18,713 nt of DNA, taken from Anaerolineaceae bacterium UBA6133 (GTDB lineage Bacteria; Chloroflexota; Anaerolineae; Anaerolineales; Anaerolineaceae). Below are positions 1 through 9,170 of the stretch, in pieces. Below the pieces are notes generated by a model. It did not search any database, had not been told where the DNA came from, and saw only the letters and a program-made list of their open reading frames with translations. The translations under genes and the position numbers were made by a program. Position 1 is the first letter of the stretch, and every line of letters starts with the position of its first letter. The stretch covers positions 1-18,713 of the forward strand of contig DIVL01000019.1 of assembly GCA_002435825.1 (NCBI GenBank), read 5' to 3'.

Positions 1-78
1 TAACCATTATGACCGACTACTAGTACTAACAATAATTTAGCCTAATGCCTTTCTGTAAAAACTTTAGATTGTGATAGC

Positions 79-1440
79 TCAATCAACTAACAGACTATTT
101 CGTTTTATGACATCGCTATACCAGTAAGCGCTATCCTTTATATAGCGCTTTTGGGTTTTGTAATCGACATGGATGATGCCAAAGCGCTGCGAATACCCCC
201 TGGCCCACTCAAAGTTATCCATCAAGGACCACACCAAATAGCCAGTGACCGGAATACCCGCCTGGAATGCCCTCCAAACCGTTTGGATGTGAGAATCCAG
301 GTAATCGATACGCCTCTGGTCATGGACTTTTCCTTCCTCGTCTGGACCGTCGGCATAGCTGGCGCCACTTTCAGTCACCATGAGTTGCTTGGGATGATAC
401 TCCCGGTTCGTCCGCTCAAGAATTTCATACAGCCCTTGCGGATAGAGCTCCCATCCCATATCAGTCTTGGGCACATCCCGGTTCTCATTGTGACCCCCCT
501 CACTCGTCAATGAAACAAACATCCGGGTGTAGTAATTGATCCCCAGAAGGTCAGTTTCCTGAGCGATCAGCTCCATATCGCCTGTTTTGATGAAATCAGG
601 CTCGGTTGACTCCAGCACACCCATGCCCACATAGTCCTCAAGCATATCCTGGGGATACCCTCGCCCATAGATAGGGTCGGCGAACCAGCGAGTGAGTTCT
701 CCGTCCATAAAACGGATTCTCTCCTCGCTGACCGGGGCATCCGGGTCGTTGTGGATCGGGCTCATGTTCAGCACGATCCCAACCTGTGAATCAGGGACGG
801 CTTCACGCAATTCCCTGACTGCCATTCCATGAGCAAGTAAAAGATGGTGAGCTGCCAGGATGCCTTTCGAACGGTCTTTCAAACCAGGGGCGTGTTCGCC
901 AAAGGTATAACTCAGATGGCTGGCACACCAGGGCTCGTTGATAGTAAACCAGGTTTTTACTCTATCGCCAAGATGACGAGCAACCACTCCAGTGTATTCG
1001 GCAAACGCATCCACAGTCGAGCGGTTCAGCCAGGCTCCCTCCAGGGCGGTTGGCAGATCCCAGTGGTAGAGTGTGGCCAAGGGCTGAATGTCAGCTTCCA
1101 GCAGTCCATCAATCAGCTTGTTGTAGAAATCCAGGCCGGGTTGATTGATCTTTCCGCGTCCTTGCGGCAAAATGCGCGGCCATGCGATCGAAAAGCGGTA
1201 GGATTTGAAGCCCAACGACTTCATTAACTGAATGTCTTCCTGCCAGCGGTGATAATGATCGCAAGCCACATCTCCGGTATCGCCATTGAATGTTTTTCCG
1301 GGCGTGTGGGAAAACACATCCCAGATCGACTCTCCCCTGCCGTCCTCTTTTACCGCGCCTTCAATTTGGTAAGCACAGGTGGCAGTCCCCCACAAAAAGC
1401 TTGCCGGATCGATAATAACGTTTGTTCCAAGTCTTGCCAT
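79..1440 (-). CDS. GH1 family beta-glucosidase
   Basis: This 453-residue protein has the usual length of a single-domain glycoside hydrolase family 1 enzyme, which removes terminal beta-linked glucose (often also galactose or fucose) with retention. Visible GH1 landmarks are QIEG (25-28), YHWDLP (125-130), the acid/base motif TINEP (166-170, Glu169), the nucleophile motif VTESG (355-359, Glu357) and WSLMDNFEW (404-412). The nucleophile motif has Ser where Asn is usual (TENG). There is no signal peptide, so it should be cytoplasmic and act on imported cellobiose or other beta-glucosides. It is the last gene of the locus, 19 bp after xylB, with a purine-rich stretch (AAGGGAAG) before the ATG. 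No convincing terminator follows in the 78 bp left. The family is certain; the substrate is inferred from context. Confidence 0.95.
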   Translation of the reverse strand: MARLGTNVIIDPASFLWGTATCAYQIEGAVKEDGRGESIWDVFSHTPGKTFNGDTGDVACDHYHRWQEDIQLMKSLGFKSYRFSIAWPRILPQGRGKINQPGLDFYNKLIDGLLEADIQPLATLYHWDLPTALEGAWLNRSTVDAFAEYTGVVARHLGDRVKTWFTINEPWCASHLSYTFGEHAPGLKDRSKGILAAHHLLLAHGMAVRELREAVPDSQVGIVLNMSPIHNDPDAPVSEERIRFMDGELTRWFADPIYGRGYPQDMLEDYVGMGVLESTEPDFIKTGDMELIAQETDLLGINYYTRMFVSLTSEGGHNENRDVPKTDMGWELYPQGLYEILERTNREYHPKQLMVTESGASYADGPDEEGKVHDQRRIDYLDSHIQTVWRAFQAGIPVTGYLVWSLMDNFEWARGYSQRFGIIHVDYKTQKRYIKDSAYWYSDVIKRNSLLVD

Positions 1441-1459
1441 AGGTTCTTCCCTTTACCAA

Positions 1460-2950
1460 TTAGTTGAGTTGCGTGAAAGTAGATTTTAATAACGGGTAGA
1501 GATCCCGGTAGACCTGGTAGGAGTGCCGGTAAACCTCGAAGGTATCCGGATTGGGATCGGTCTTTCCAGTGATTCGGATGGTATCGTGGCAGGCTGTGAC
1601 CACGTCCGGCCATGCGCCTTGCCCCACCCCAGCCAGAAGCGCGGCTCCGAAAGCCCCTCCCTCCGTGGTGTTGACGCTGACGAGTTCGCTTTCCAGCACA
1701 TCTGCCAGAATCTGCCGCCACAAGGCACCCTTTGTTCCCCCACCCGAGGCACGCACCTGGCTAACGCCCTCCAGACCAGCATCCCGGATCAAGTTAAAGC
1801 TGTCTTTTAAGCCAAACGCCACGCCTTCCAGGACGGCGCGGGTCATATGACCGCGCGTGTGGCGCAGTGTCAGACCGATAAAAGCTCCCCGGGCTAAGGG
1901 GTCTGGATGTGGGGTCCGTTCGCCGCTCAAATACGGCAGGAACAACAAACCTTCGCTTCCTACGGGCACCGCTTCCGCCTCGCGCAGCAGATCGTCAAAA
2001 CTGACACCGGGTGCCAGGGTGTCGCGATACCACTGCAAACTACCGGCAGCCGAAAGCATCACGCCCATAAAATGCCACAGACCCGGCACGGCATGGCAAA
2101 AGGCATGCAGCCGACCTTCCGGTTCAATTAGCGGCGCAGGGGCGCTGGCAAAGATCACGCCACTCGTGCCAACAGTCAGCCCGATGATGCCCGGCTCGAC
2201 TGCCCCAACGCCCACAGCCCCAGCCGCCTGGTCACCACCCCCCGCAACCACAGGCACGCCTTGTGCCAGACCAGTCAACTCGGCTGCAGACTTGCTGACA
2301 GTGCCAGTGATCTCGGGACCTTCGTAAGTCGGGGGCATCCATTCGCGTAGAATATTCAGCGTTTCGAGCAGCTCCGCAGACCAATCCCTGGCTTTCAGAT
2401 CAAACAGCACAGTGCCTGAGCCGTCTGCCTTGTCCATGGCAAATTCACCCGTTAACTTGTAGCGAATGTAATCTTTGGGTAAAAGGACATGGCGAGCCCG
2501 GGAATAGATTTCTTGCTCGTTTTCGGCGACCCAGAGGATCTTCGGCGCGGTGAACCCGGTTAGCGCTACGTTGCCGCTGATCTGGATGAACCTCTGCTTG
2601 CCGACCCTTTGGTGGATCTCGTCGCACTGCGCCTGGCAGCGTTGGTCATTCCACAAAATGGCAGGTCGCAGTACCTCTCCCTCAGCGTCAAGCAGCACGA
2701 GGCCGTGCATCTGACCCGTCAGACCAATCGCTTCAATGTCATTTGCTGCAACACCCGTTTGCCTGATAACGGTCTGAATGCTCTGAACGACCGCCTGCCA
2801 CCACTGCGCGGGATCCTGTTCGGACCACAACGGCTTGGGGGAAGAAAGGGTATGCGGAGAAGAAGCCGTGCCTAAAACCCTGCCCTGCTGGTCAATCAGC
2901 AAAGCCTTGCTGCTGGTGGTGGAAACATCAAGCCCCAAAAAGTACGCCAT
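1460..2950 (-). CDS. xylB: Xylulokinase
   Basis: FGGY-family sugar kinase of 496 residues, predicted to convert D-xylulose and ATP to xylulose 5-phosphate in the cytoplasm, feeding the pentose phosphate or phosphoketolase route. Features seen: the N-terminal phosphate-binding segment around LGLDVSTTSSK (5-15, Asp8), the xylulokinase-typical GLTGQMHG (76-83), the GGGDQAAGAVG segment with the likely catalytic Asp240, and the second-domain SGGGTKGALW motif (402-411). The ATG at 2950 (MAYFLGLD) is chosen over an in-frame start 36 bp upstream because it gives the family's usual N-terminus and is preceded by AGGAGG at about 8 bp. That ribosome site overlaps the stop codon of the upstream GH3 gene (CAATAGGAGG), suggesting translational coupling. 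The nearby xylose isomerase supports xylulose as substrate. Confidence 0.95.
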   Translation of the reverse strand: MAYFLGLDVSTTSSKALLIDQQGRVLGTASSPHTLSSPKPLWSEQDPAQWWQAVVQSIQTVIRQTGVAANDIEAIGLTGQMHGLVLLDAEGEVLRPAILWNDQRCQAQCDEIHQRVGKQRFIQISGNVALTGFTAPKILWVAENEQEIYSRARHVLLPKDYIRYKLTGEFAMDKADGSGTVLFDLKARDWSAELLETLNILREWMPPTYEGPEITGTVSKSAAELTGLAQGVPVVAGGGDQAAGAVGVGAVEPGIIGLTVGTSGVIFASAPAPLIEPEGRLHAFCHAVPGLWHFMGVMLSAAGSLQWYRDTLAPGVSFDDLLREAEAVPVGSEGLLFLPYLSGERTPHPDPLARGAFIGLTLRHTRGHMTRAVLEGVAFGLKDSFNLIRDAGLEGVSQVRASGGGTKGALWRQILADVLESELVSVNTTEGGAFGAALLAGVGQGAWPDVVTACHDTIRITGKTDPNPDTFEVYRHSYQVYRDLYPLLKSTFTQLN

Positions 2951-2961
2951 TGCTAATCCTC

Positions 2962-5295
2962 CTATTGGGTCACTGTGACCGGGCAATCAAACACGCGGTC
3001 TTTGACTGTTTGTTTGGCTTTGCCTGTAACTTCGAAAACTGCTTGAAGCCGGATATCCTCAGAGGAGCTGCCAATCAGAATTCTCACCGCCCCGGGTTCC
3101 AACACCAATTTCAGACTTTCGCCGTAGTAAGCCAACATGTTGACGGGCAGATCGAAACGGATGTGTTTCTTTTCGCCCGGCAGCAGATGCAGGCGCGCAA
3201 ATCCGCGCAGTTCCTTGACCGGTCGCGGGAACTCCGCGTATTCATCGCTGGTGTAAAGCTGCACAACCTCGTCGCCTGGCACTTTCCCGATGTTTTTCAC
3301 ATCAAAAGAGACCTGCAGAATTTCATCCAGACCCGCGCCCTCTTTATCGAGGCTCAAATTGCTGTATTCAAACTCAGTGTAACTCAAGCCGTGACCAAAA
3401 GGAAAGAGCGGTTTAACGCTTTCATTGACGTAATCGCCATAGATGTTGGAGCGCATGCCGGAAGGTTTGTAGTTGTAAAACACCGGCACTTGCCCAACCG
3501 AACGCGCGATCGAAACAGGCAATTTGCCGCCGGGATTGAGTTCCCCCAAGAGCGCGCTGGCAATCGCGCCTGCGCCTTCCTCGCCTGGAACCCAGGCCTC
3601 CAGAACAGCGTTGGAGGCTTCAACGAAACTGGGGATCGATAAAGGTCGCCCGTTGATCAACACCAGCACAACCGGCTTGCCTGTCTCAAGGATCGCTTGC
3701 AGCAGTTCAGCTTGCACGCCAGGCAAGCCGAGGTCAGTTGAGTCCCGGAATTCGCCTGTGGTGCAGTCATGAGACAGGCCGGATTTGTGCCCGACCACGA
3801 CCACTGCTACATCCGCATCCTTTGCGAGCTCAACTGCCTCCGCAAAGCCGGATTTGTCCTGGCTGGAAACATCGCAGCCTTTGGCGTAGTCAACTTGCAT
3901 GGAAGCGGGCAGTGCATGCTTGAGACTCTCGAAAACAGTTGGGACTTCGACTGGCATTTTTTCGATATCCGCCTTGGTCAAGCCCTCATAACCAGATCCA
4001 CCTGGCGGATCCTGGGTCATAAGTTCAAGCACGGCAGAGTAGGAATAGTCGCCCAACATGCAGCGCCTGTTATCAGCATTCGGTCCGATCAGGGCGATCT
4101 TCTTGACCGATTCTTTGAGGGGCAGCGCACCATCGTTCTTGAGCAAAACCAGGCTTTTCCCGGCGATCTGTTTTGCCAGTTCCCTATTAGCAGGAGTTTC
4201 AAATTCAGCCAACACGCTGCCTTCATCCACAAAAGGATTCTCAAACAATCCTAATTCGAACTTCTTGCTTAGGTGGCGCGTGACAGACAAATCGATTGTT
4301 TCGAGTGAAATCTCGCCCGCTTCCAATGCTTCCTGCAGTCCAGGCATGTAGCAATCAAAAGTAGGCAGTTCCACATCAATCCCCGCAGTTAGCGCCCTGA
4401 CGGCAGCATCCTTGCGGGTTGGGGAGGATTTGTGATAGTTGTGGATCATCACCACAGCTTCGTAGTCAGAGACAACCACGCCATCAAAGCCCAGCGTGTC
4501 CCGCAGCAAGTCTGTGAGGATGCGTTTCGAAGCCGCCACCAGCTCGCCATCCAACTCCGGATAGGCGTTCATCATCGACATCAAACCCGCGTCACGGATC
4601 GCAGCCTGGAAAGGCGCCATGTAGATATCCCAAAGGTCTCTTTCGCCCAGGTGCACAGGACCACAATTCAGTCCTCCCTGCGAAAAAGCATGCCCGATGA
4701 AATGTTTCCCGGTCGCCATGACCGCTTCCGCCGGGTTCTCTCCTTGCAGCCCCTGGATGTAGGCTTTGCCAAACTGGCTCACAAGCAAGGGATCCTCGCC
4801 AAAGGTTTCCTCGATCCGCCCCCAACGCGGGTCGCGCCCCACGTCCAGCACTGGCGCCAGCCCCTGGCGCGCGCCGATGGCAAGCATTTGCCTGCGAATC
4901 TGCTCTGTCATTTTTCGTGCGAGTTCGGGCTCAAACGTGCTGGCCAGACCGATGATTTGCGGGTAGACCGTGCTTTCAAGTGCCATCAACCCCACACAGC
5001 ATTCTTCGTGGTTGATGGTTGGGATTCCCAGGCGGGTTTCTTCCAGCAGAAATTTTTGGATGCGGTTATAGGTTTTAGCCGTCTCCAAAGGGGTCAGGTT
5101 GCCCGCGCCAGCGATGCGCGTGATCTGCCCCACCCCATCTTTTAGCTTTGCCTTTACTTTTTCCTGGTCTAATTGCCCCTTGGTCTGCAGCTCGTAAAAC
5201 CAATATCCACCGAGTTGGCGGATCTTCTCCTGGAGGGTCATTCGCGCCAACAAATCGCTGACACGTTTCTGAATTTGAGTGGGGGTCGGGGTCAT
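2962..5295 (-). CDS. GH3 family beta-xylosidase / beta-glucosidase
   Basis: Three-domain GH3 enzyme of 777 residues. The N-terminal barrel runs to about residue 340 and includes GKHFIGH (196-202) and the nucleophile motif VVSDYEAV (Asp277). A flexible alpha/beta sandwich domain follows (about 375-610, with SLVLLKNDGALPL and IALIGPNADNRR). The C-terminal fibronectin-III-like domain is at about 650-765 (the PFGHGLSYTEFEYS lead-in, then RPVKELRGF). From memory, long stretches such as YAKGCDVSSQDKSGF and DCTTGE closely match beta-xylosidases of the Thermotoga GH3 type, and xylA and xylB flank it, so beta-xylosidase is the favoured activity. Beta-glucosidase or mixed activity cannot be excluded, because GH3 specificity is not readable from motifs alone. 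There is no signal peptide, so it is cytoplasmic. The gene starts 35 bp after xylA behind a weak ribosome site and ends 11 bp before xylB. Confidence 0.94.
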   Translation of the reverse strand: MTPTPTQIQKRVSDLLARMTLQEKIRQLGGYWFYELQTKGQLDQEKVKAKLKDGVGQITRIAGAGNLTPLETAKTYNRIQKFLLEETRLGIPTINHEECCVGLMALESTVYPQIIGLASTFEPELARKMTEQIRRQMLAIGARQGLAPVLDVGRDPRWGRIEETFGEDPLLVSQFGKAYIQGLQGENPAEAVMATGKHFIGHAFSQGGLNCGPVHLGERDLWDIYMAPFQAAIRDAGLMSMMNAYPELDGELVAASKRILTDLLRDTLGFDGVVVSDYEAVVMIHNYHKSSPTRKDAAVRALTAGIDVELPTFDCYMPGLQEALEAGEISLETIDLSVTRHLSKKFELGLFENPFVDEGSVLAEFETPANRELAKQIAGKSLVLLKNDGALPLKESVKKIALIGPNADNRRCMLGDYSYSAVLELMTQDPPGGSGYEGLTKADIEKMPVEVPTVFESLKHALPASMQVDYAKGCDVSSQDKSGFAEAVELAKDADVAVVVVGHKSGLSHDCTTGEFRDSTDLGLPGVQAELLQAILETGKPVVLVLINGRPLSIPSFVEASNAVLEAWVPGEEGAGAIASALLGELNPGGKLPVSIARSVGQVPVFYNYKPSGMRSNIYGDYVNESVKPLFPFGHGLSYTEFEYSNLSLDKEGAGLDEILQVSFDVKNIGKVPGDEVVQLYTSDEYAEFPRPVKELRGFARLHLLPGEKKHIRFDLPVNMLAYYGESLKLVLEPGAVRILIGSSSEDIRLQAVFEVTGKAKQTVKDRVFDCPVTVTQ

Positions 5296-5330
5296 AGTTG
5301 TCTCTTTCGAAATTCTCTGTGAGTGAAAAG

Positions 5331-6500
5331 TTACGAACGCATGCCAAGCAGCAGATCGATGGTCAGCTGGTCGAGGCGTTCGTATTTAAGCCCTTGTTTG
5401 GAAATAGCATCGCGGTCAAGATCCAATGCTTTGATAGCGTCGGCCTTTTCTGATGAATATTTTCCGAACAATGCCGCAAGATCGGGAGCCCCGGCGTTGA
5501 TCTCTGCCAAAATCGCCTGAATTTCCGGGTCAGCATTAAACTGGGCAGCCTTTTCCTTCAGCATCAGGTATGTGCGCATGCAGCCGCGCGCGAAATCTTT
5601 CACGCCTTCATAATCTTCGGTGCGATAAGCATGGGCGTCAAAGTGACGTGAGCCGTCGTAACCAACATCCTCAAGGAATTTCACCAGGTAGAAAGCCGCC
5701 TTCAGGTCCCGCGATCCAAAGCGCAGGTCCTGGTCATACCGTCCGGGATACTGATCGTTCAGATCGATGTGGAAGAGCTTGCCAGCTTCCCACGCCTGGG
5801 CAACGCCGTGCATGAAGTTCAGCCCAGCCATGTGCTCGTGGGCGACTTCGGGATTGACGCCGACCATCTCGGGGTGATCCAGCGTGGCGATGAAGCCAAG
5901 CATGTGACCAGTGGTGGGATTGAAAATATCTCCGCGTGGTTCGTTTGGTTTGGCTTCCAGGGCAAATTTCAGACCGTAACCCTTATCCAGGTTGTATTCG
6001 CACAGGAAATTCAACGCCTCACGGTTTCGCCTGATCGAATCGACCGCGCTTTTGCTGCTGTCGGTTTCAGTGCCCTCGCGTCCGCCCCAAAAGACGTATA
6101 TCTTTGCGCCAAATTCAACTCCCAGGTCAATAGCGCGCATGGTTTTCTGCAGCGCGTAAGCACGCACCTTGGGATCGTTGCTGGTAAAAGCGCCGTCTTT
6201 GAAAATCGGGTCGCCAAACAGGTTGGTGGTTGCCATGGGCACGACCAGACCCGTGTCATCCAACGCTTTGCGAAAATCGCGTTTAATGGCTGCTTCTTCG
6301 GCTGGGGTGGCATCGATCGGGATCAGGTCATTGTCATGGAAGTTGACACCATAGGCACCAACCTCGCCTAATAGATAGACCAATTCCGCCGGGGTTTTGG
6401 GATCCCGTACCGGACCTCCAAAAGGATCTCGTCCAATCGATCCAACCGTCCACAATCCAAATGTAAACTTGTCTTCGGGTTTAGGAATAAATGTGTTCAC
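5331..6500 (-). CDS. xylA: Xylose isomerase, class I
   Basis: This 389-residue protein interconverts D-xylose and D-xylulose with two divalent metals. Its length and residue spacing fit the short class I (Streptomyces type), not the roughly 440-residue class II. The active-site set can be placed one residue beyond the classical Streptomyces numbering: His55 and Asp58 (NFHDND), Glu182 and Lys184 (LEAKPNEPRGD), Glu218 and His221 (NPEVAHEH), Asp246 (HIDLNDQ), Asp256 and Asp258 (YDQDLRFG) and Asp288 (HFDAHAYR). All expected metal ligands and catalytic residues are present, so the enzyme should be active. The start is GTG, preceded by a strong AAGGAGAT site 5 bp away. It lies 55 bp after the GH94 gene and 35 bp before GH3, inside the sugar operon, and its product feeds xylulokinase two genes on. 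Confidence 0.97.
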   Translation of the reverse strand: MNTFIPKPEDKFTFGLWTVGSIGRDPFGGPVRDPKTPAELVYLLGEVGAYGVNFHDNDLIPIDATPAEEAAIKRDFRKALDDTGLVVPMATTNLFGDPIFKDGAFTSNDPKVRAYALQKTMRAIDLGVEFGAKIYVFWGGREGTETDSSKSAVDSIRRNREALNFLCEYNLDKGYGLKFALEAKPNEPRGDIFNPTTGHMLGFIATLDHPEMVGVNPEVAHEHMAGLNFMHGVAQAWEAGKLFHIDLNDQYPGRYDQDLRFGSRDLKAAFYLVKFLEDVGYDGSRHFDAHAYRTEDYEGVKDFARGCMRTYLMLKEKAAQFNADPEIQAILAEINAGAPDLAALFGKYSSEKADAIKALDLDRDAISKQGLKYERLDQLTIDLLLGMRS

Positions 6501-6555
6501 CGCTTATCTCCTTGTTTAATTTTTTTTCAAGTATTGCCTTGACTAATATTTTGCT

Positions 6556-9066
6556 TCAATTTTCCGCCAATTCCACCAGCACGTTCACCTCGCGGGTACT
6601 CTCGGGAGGAATTGGAACAACATAGCCTTCAATTAAACGACCGTCCACAACAAGCCTGGTCGAACTTAGAGTGCTGTGTCTTTCAACTTTGATGTTATAG
6701 ACCACGCCGCGGAAGATACGCTTGGCCTCAAAGCCCGCCCAGTCACTTGGAATAACCGGATGGACCGACAAGCCGGTGTGGGTGGGCTTTACACCGAGAA
6801 TATACTGGGTGATAGCCACGTAATTCCAACTGGCAGAACCCGTCAGCCAGGAATTTTTAGCCTCGCCTTGCGTTGGCGCGTCTTTGCCGGCAATCGTTTG
6901 GGCGTAAACATAAGGCTCACAGCGGTGAACCTCGCTGATAGCCTCACGGAAGGATGGGTTGATCCGCTTATAGTAATCAAAAGCCCGGTCTCCCCTGCCG
7001 ATGACGGTTTCCGCGATCATGATCCACGGGTTGGAGTGGCAAAAAACACTCGCGTTTTCTTTATATCCTGGTGGATAAGAAGAAATTTCTCCCAACCGCA
7101 GTTGATATCGGCTATACGCAGGGTTTACCAGCACCAGTCCGTGCGGAGTCGCCAACCTCTCTCTCACCGCGTCCAGTGCCTGGTGGGCTTTACCATCCGC
7201 CACCCCCAACCCGGCCATGACACACAGCCCCTGGGGTTCGATGAAGATTTGACCTTCATCGTTCAGGTGTGAGCCGAGAGGCTCTCCAAAGGCGTCATAA
7301 GCGCGCCTGAACCACTCGCCATCCCAACCAGTTTGCCAGACCGCCTGCTCCATCTCCTGGGCTTTTTCACTGTAAAACGCAGGAGCATAGAACTCAAAGT
7401 TCTTAACGATAGGGCTCGCGGTGAAAAGCGTGGCGAGATGAACCATCTCCTGGCAGGATAGGATGAACAAACCGGCGATCATAACGCTTTCAGCCGTGCT
7501 GCCATCCTGGTTGGTGGTGGTCTGGAAGGATTGACCAGGCGTGTCGGAGAAGCAATTGAGGTTGAGGCAGTCATTCCAATCCGCCCTGCCAATCAGCGGC
7601 AGCTGGTGCGGTCCAAGCCGATCCAGCGTGTGCTGAACCGCCCGCTGGAGATGTTCGAACAAGGGCATTTCGGTGCCTGGCTGGTTCTCGTAGGGCACCA
7701 CTTCGTCAAGGATGGATAGATCTCCGGTTTCTTTTACGTAAGCCGCGGTTGCGAGTACCAGCCAGTGGGGATCGTCATTGAAGCCTGACCCCACGTCATT
7801 GTTGCCGCGCTTGGTGAGAGGTGAGTACTGGTGGAAAGCCCCTCCATTGGAAAGCTGGGTTGCTGCCAGGTCGAGCAGCCTTTCACGAGCGCGTTCAGGG
7901 ACGATGTGCACAAAACCCAGCAGATCCTGGGTGGAATCGCGGAAACCCATACCGCGCCCGATCCCGCTTTCGAAGTAAGAAGCCGAACGGCTCATGTTGA
8001 AGGTGATCATGCACTGATAGGCGTTCCAGATGTTCACCATGCGGTTGGCATCTTCATCAGGAGTGACTACCTTGAACTTGTTCAGCAGCTCCCGCCAGTA
8101 TTCTCTGAGCTCCTCAATCGCCGCGTCCACACGAACAGGTGAAAGGAATTCGCGGATGATCGGCAGGACGCTGGCTTTGTTGATCGTATTTGAGCCTGGC
8201 GGATCGAATTTTTCGTTTGTAGGATTCTCGTGGTATCCAAGCAAAAATATCACGCGTTTGTCCTCACCGGGCTTCAAGTGAAGCTTGAGATGGTGTGAGC
8301 CTATCGGCTGCCAGCCGTACGCAATGGAATTCTTTGACTCACCACTCTCCACCACCAGAGGCGCATCCCATCCCCGGTAAGGTCCCAGGAAAGCTTCGCG
8401 CTGGGTATCGAACCCAGCCAGAGGCTCCGAACAGGCAAAGTAGGCGAAATGGTTGCGCCGCTCACGATATTCCGTCTTATGAAAAATCGTGCTTCGCAGA
8501 ACGTCTCCAGCTTCAGGATCCCGGAGCAAATCCGGGGCTTCCACTTCTCCGGTGTTGAAATTGCGCTGGAAGTTGGTGGAGTCGTCCCAGGCATCCCACA
8601 GCGCAAATTCGACCGCTGAGAACAAATCAAGGTTGACCTCTTCTCCCCTCTCATTTGCCAGCCTGACATCCCACACTTCACACTCTGAATTGAGCGGAAC
8701 AAAGAAGCGCGTTTTGGCGGTTATGCCTTCCTTCTCTGACGCAATGCTGGTGTAGCCCATGCCATGACGGCATTCGTAGCTATCCAAATCCACGCGCGTT
8801 GGCATCCAGCTGGGAGACCAAACCTCGCCGCTCTCTGCATCGCGCAGATAAATATACCGCCCGCCCATGTCCAGCGGAGCGTTATTGTAGCGGTAGCGCG
8901 TTAAGCGCCTTAGACGGGCATCCTTATAAAAGGAGTAACCCCCAGCCGTATTGGAAATAAGCCCGAAAAAAGCGTCCGTGCCAAGGTAATTGATCCAAGG
9001 CAAAGGGGTATCAGGGCGTGTAATTACATATTCCCTGGAATTATCATCAAAATAACCAAAACGCAT
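6556..9066 (-). CDS. GH94 cellobiose phosphorylase
   Basis: This 836-residue protein should cleave cellobiose with inorganic phosphate into alpha-glucose 1-phosphate and glucose, conserving bond energy compared with hydrolysis. Its N-terminus (FGYFDDNSREYVIT, then PWINYLGT and NTAGGYSFY) and core motifs (RYRYNN, TNFQRNF, HKTEYRERRNH, NMSRSASYFESGIGRG, ERARERLLDLAATQL) match clostridial and Thermotoga cellobiose phosphorylases as I remember them. The GH94 catalytic Asp lies in GRADWNDCLN (493-502). YPPGYKENA (664-672) and GEAKNSWLTG (734-743) are further family signatures. The ATG at 9066 is chosen over an upstream in-frame start because MRFGYFDD is the family N-terminus and GGAGGT sits 6 bp before it. 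There is no signal peptide. Cellodextrin and chitobiose phosphorylases are paralogues, but this sequence fits the cellobiose type best. Confidence 0.95.
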   Translation of the reverse strand: MRFGYFDDNSREYVITRPDTPLPWINYLGTDAFFGLISNTAGGYSFYKDARLRRLTRYRYNNAPLDMGGRYIYLRDAESGEVWSPSWMPTRVDLDSYECRHGMGYTSIASEKEGITAKTRFFVPLNSECEVWDVRLANERGEEVNLDLFSAVEFALWDAWDDSTNFQRNFNTGEVEAPDLLRDPEAGDVLRSTIFHKTEYRERRNHFAYFACSEPLAGFDTQREAFLGPYRGWDAPLVVESGESKNSIAYGWQPIGSHHLKLHLKPGEDKRVIFLLGYHENPTNEKFDPPGSNTINKASVLPIIREFLSPVRVDAAIEELREYWRELLNKFKVVTPDEDANRMVNIWNAYQCMITFNMSRSASYFESGIGRGMGFRDSTQDLLGFVHIVPERARERLLDLAATQLSNGGAFHQYSPLTKRGNNDVGSGFNDDPHWLVLATAAYVKETGDLSILDEVVPYENQPGTEMPLFEHLQRAVQHTLDRLGPHQLPLIGRADWNDCLNLNCFSDTPGQSFQTTTNQDGSTAESVMIAGLFILSCQEMVHLATLFTASPIVKNFEFYAPAFYSEKAQEMEQAVWQTGWDGEWFRRAYDAFGEPLGSHLNDEGQIFIEPQGLCVMAGLGVADGKAHQALDAVRERLATPHGLVLVNPAYSRYQLRLGEISSYPPGYKENASVFCHSNPWIMIAETVIGRGDRAFDYYKRINPSFREAISEVHRCEPYVYAQTIAGKDAPTQGEAKNSWLTGSASWNYVAITQYILGVKPTHTGLSVHPVIPSDWAGFEAKRIFRGVVYNIKVERHSTLSSTRLVVDGRLIEGYVVPIPPESTREVNVLVELAEN

Positions 9067-9104
9067 TAAGGAACCTCCACCTGGAACCAATGTTCAAACA
9101 CCTG

Positions 9105-9133
9105 AAATCCTGGCTCAAACAAGCCCCGGATTT
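9105..9133 (-). other. Intercistronic hairpin before GH94 gene
   Basis: In the 104-bp gap between the second permease and the GH94 gene, the minus strand reads AAATCC, then a nested GGCT/AGCC pair around a 6-nt loop, then GGATTT. This gives a 6-bp outer and 4-bp inner stem. No run of U follows, so it does not look like an intrinsic terminator. It could be a processing or stability element that separates transport-gene from enzyme-gene expression. The pairing is seen; the role is inferred. Confidence 0.35.
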
Positions 9134-9170
9134 CTTCCTAACTCTCCACAAATGCGATCTTCTTCTGACC

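Noticed and set aside
2950..5145. Long plus-strand open frames (2950-3642, 4432-5145) opposite the GH3 gene
   Set aside because: They lie wholly antisense to a clear GH3 enzyme, lack recognisable domains or ribosome sites, and reflect its codon bias.
6501..6555. A riboswitch or separate promoter before xylA
   Set aside because: The 55-bp gap is A-rich with one strong ribosome site; it is too short for a known riboswitch and no promoter pair is convincing.
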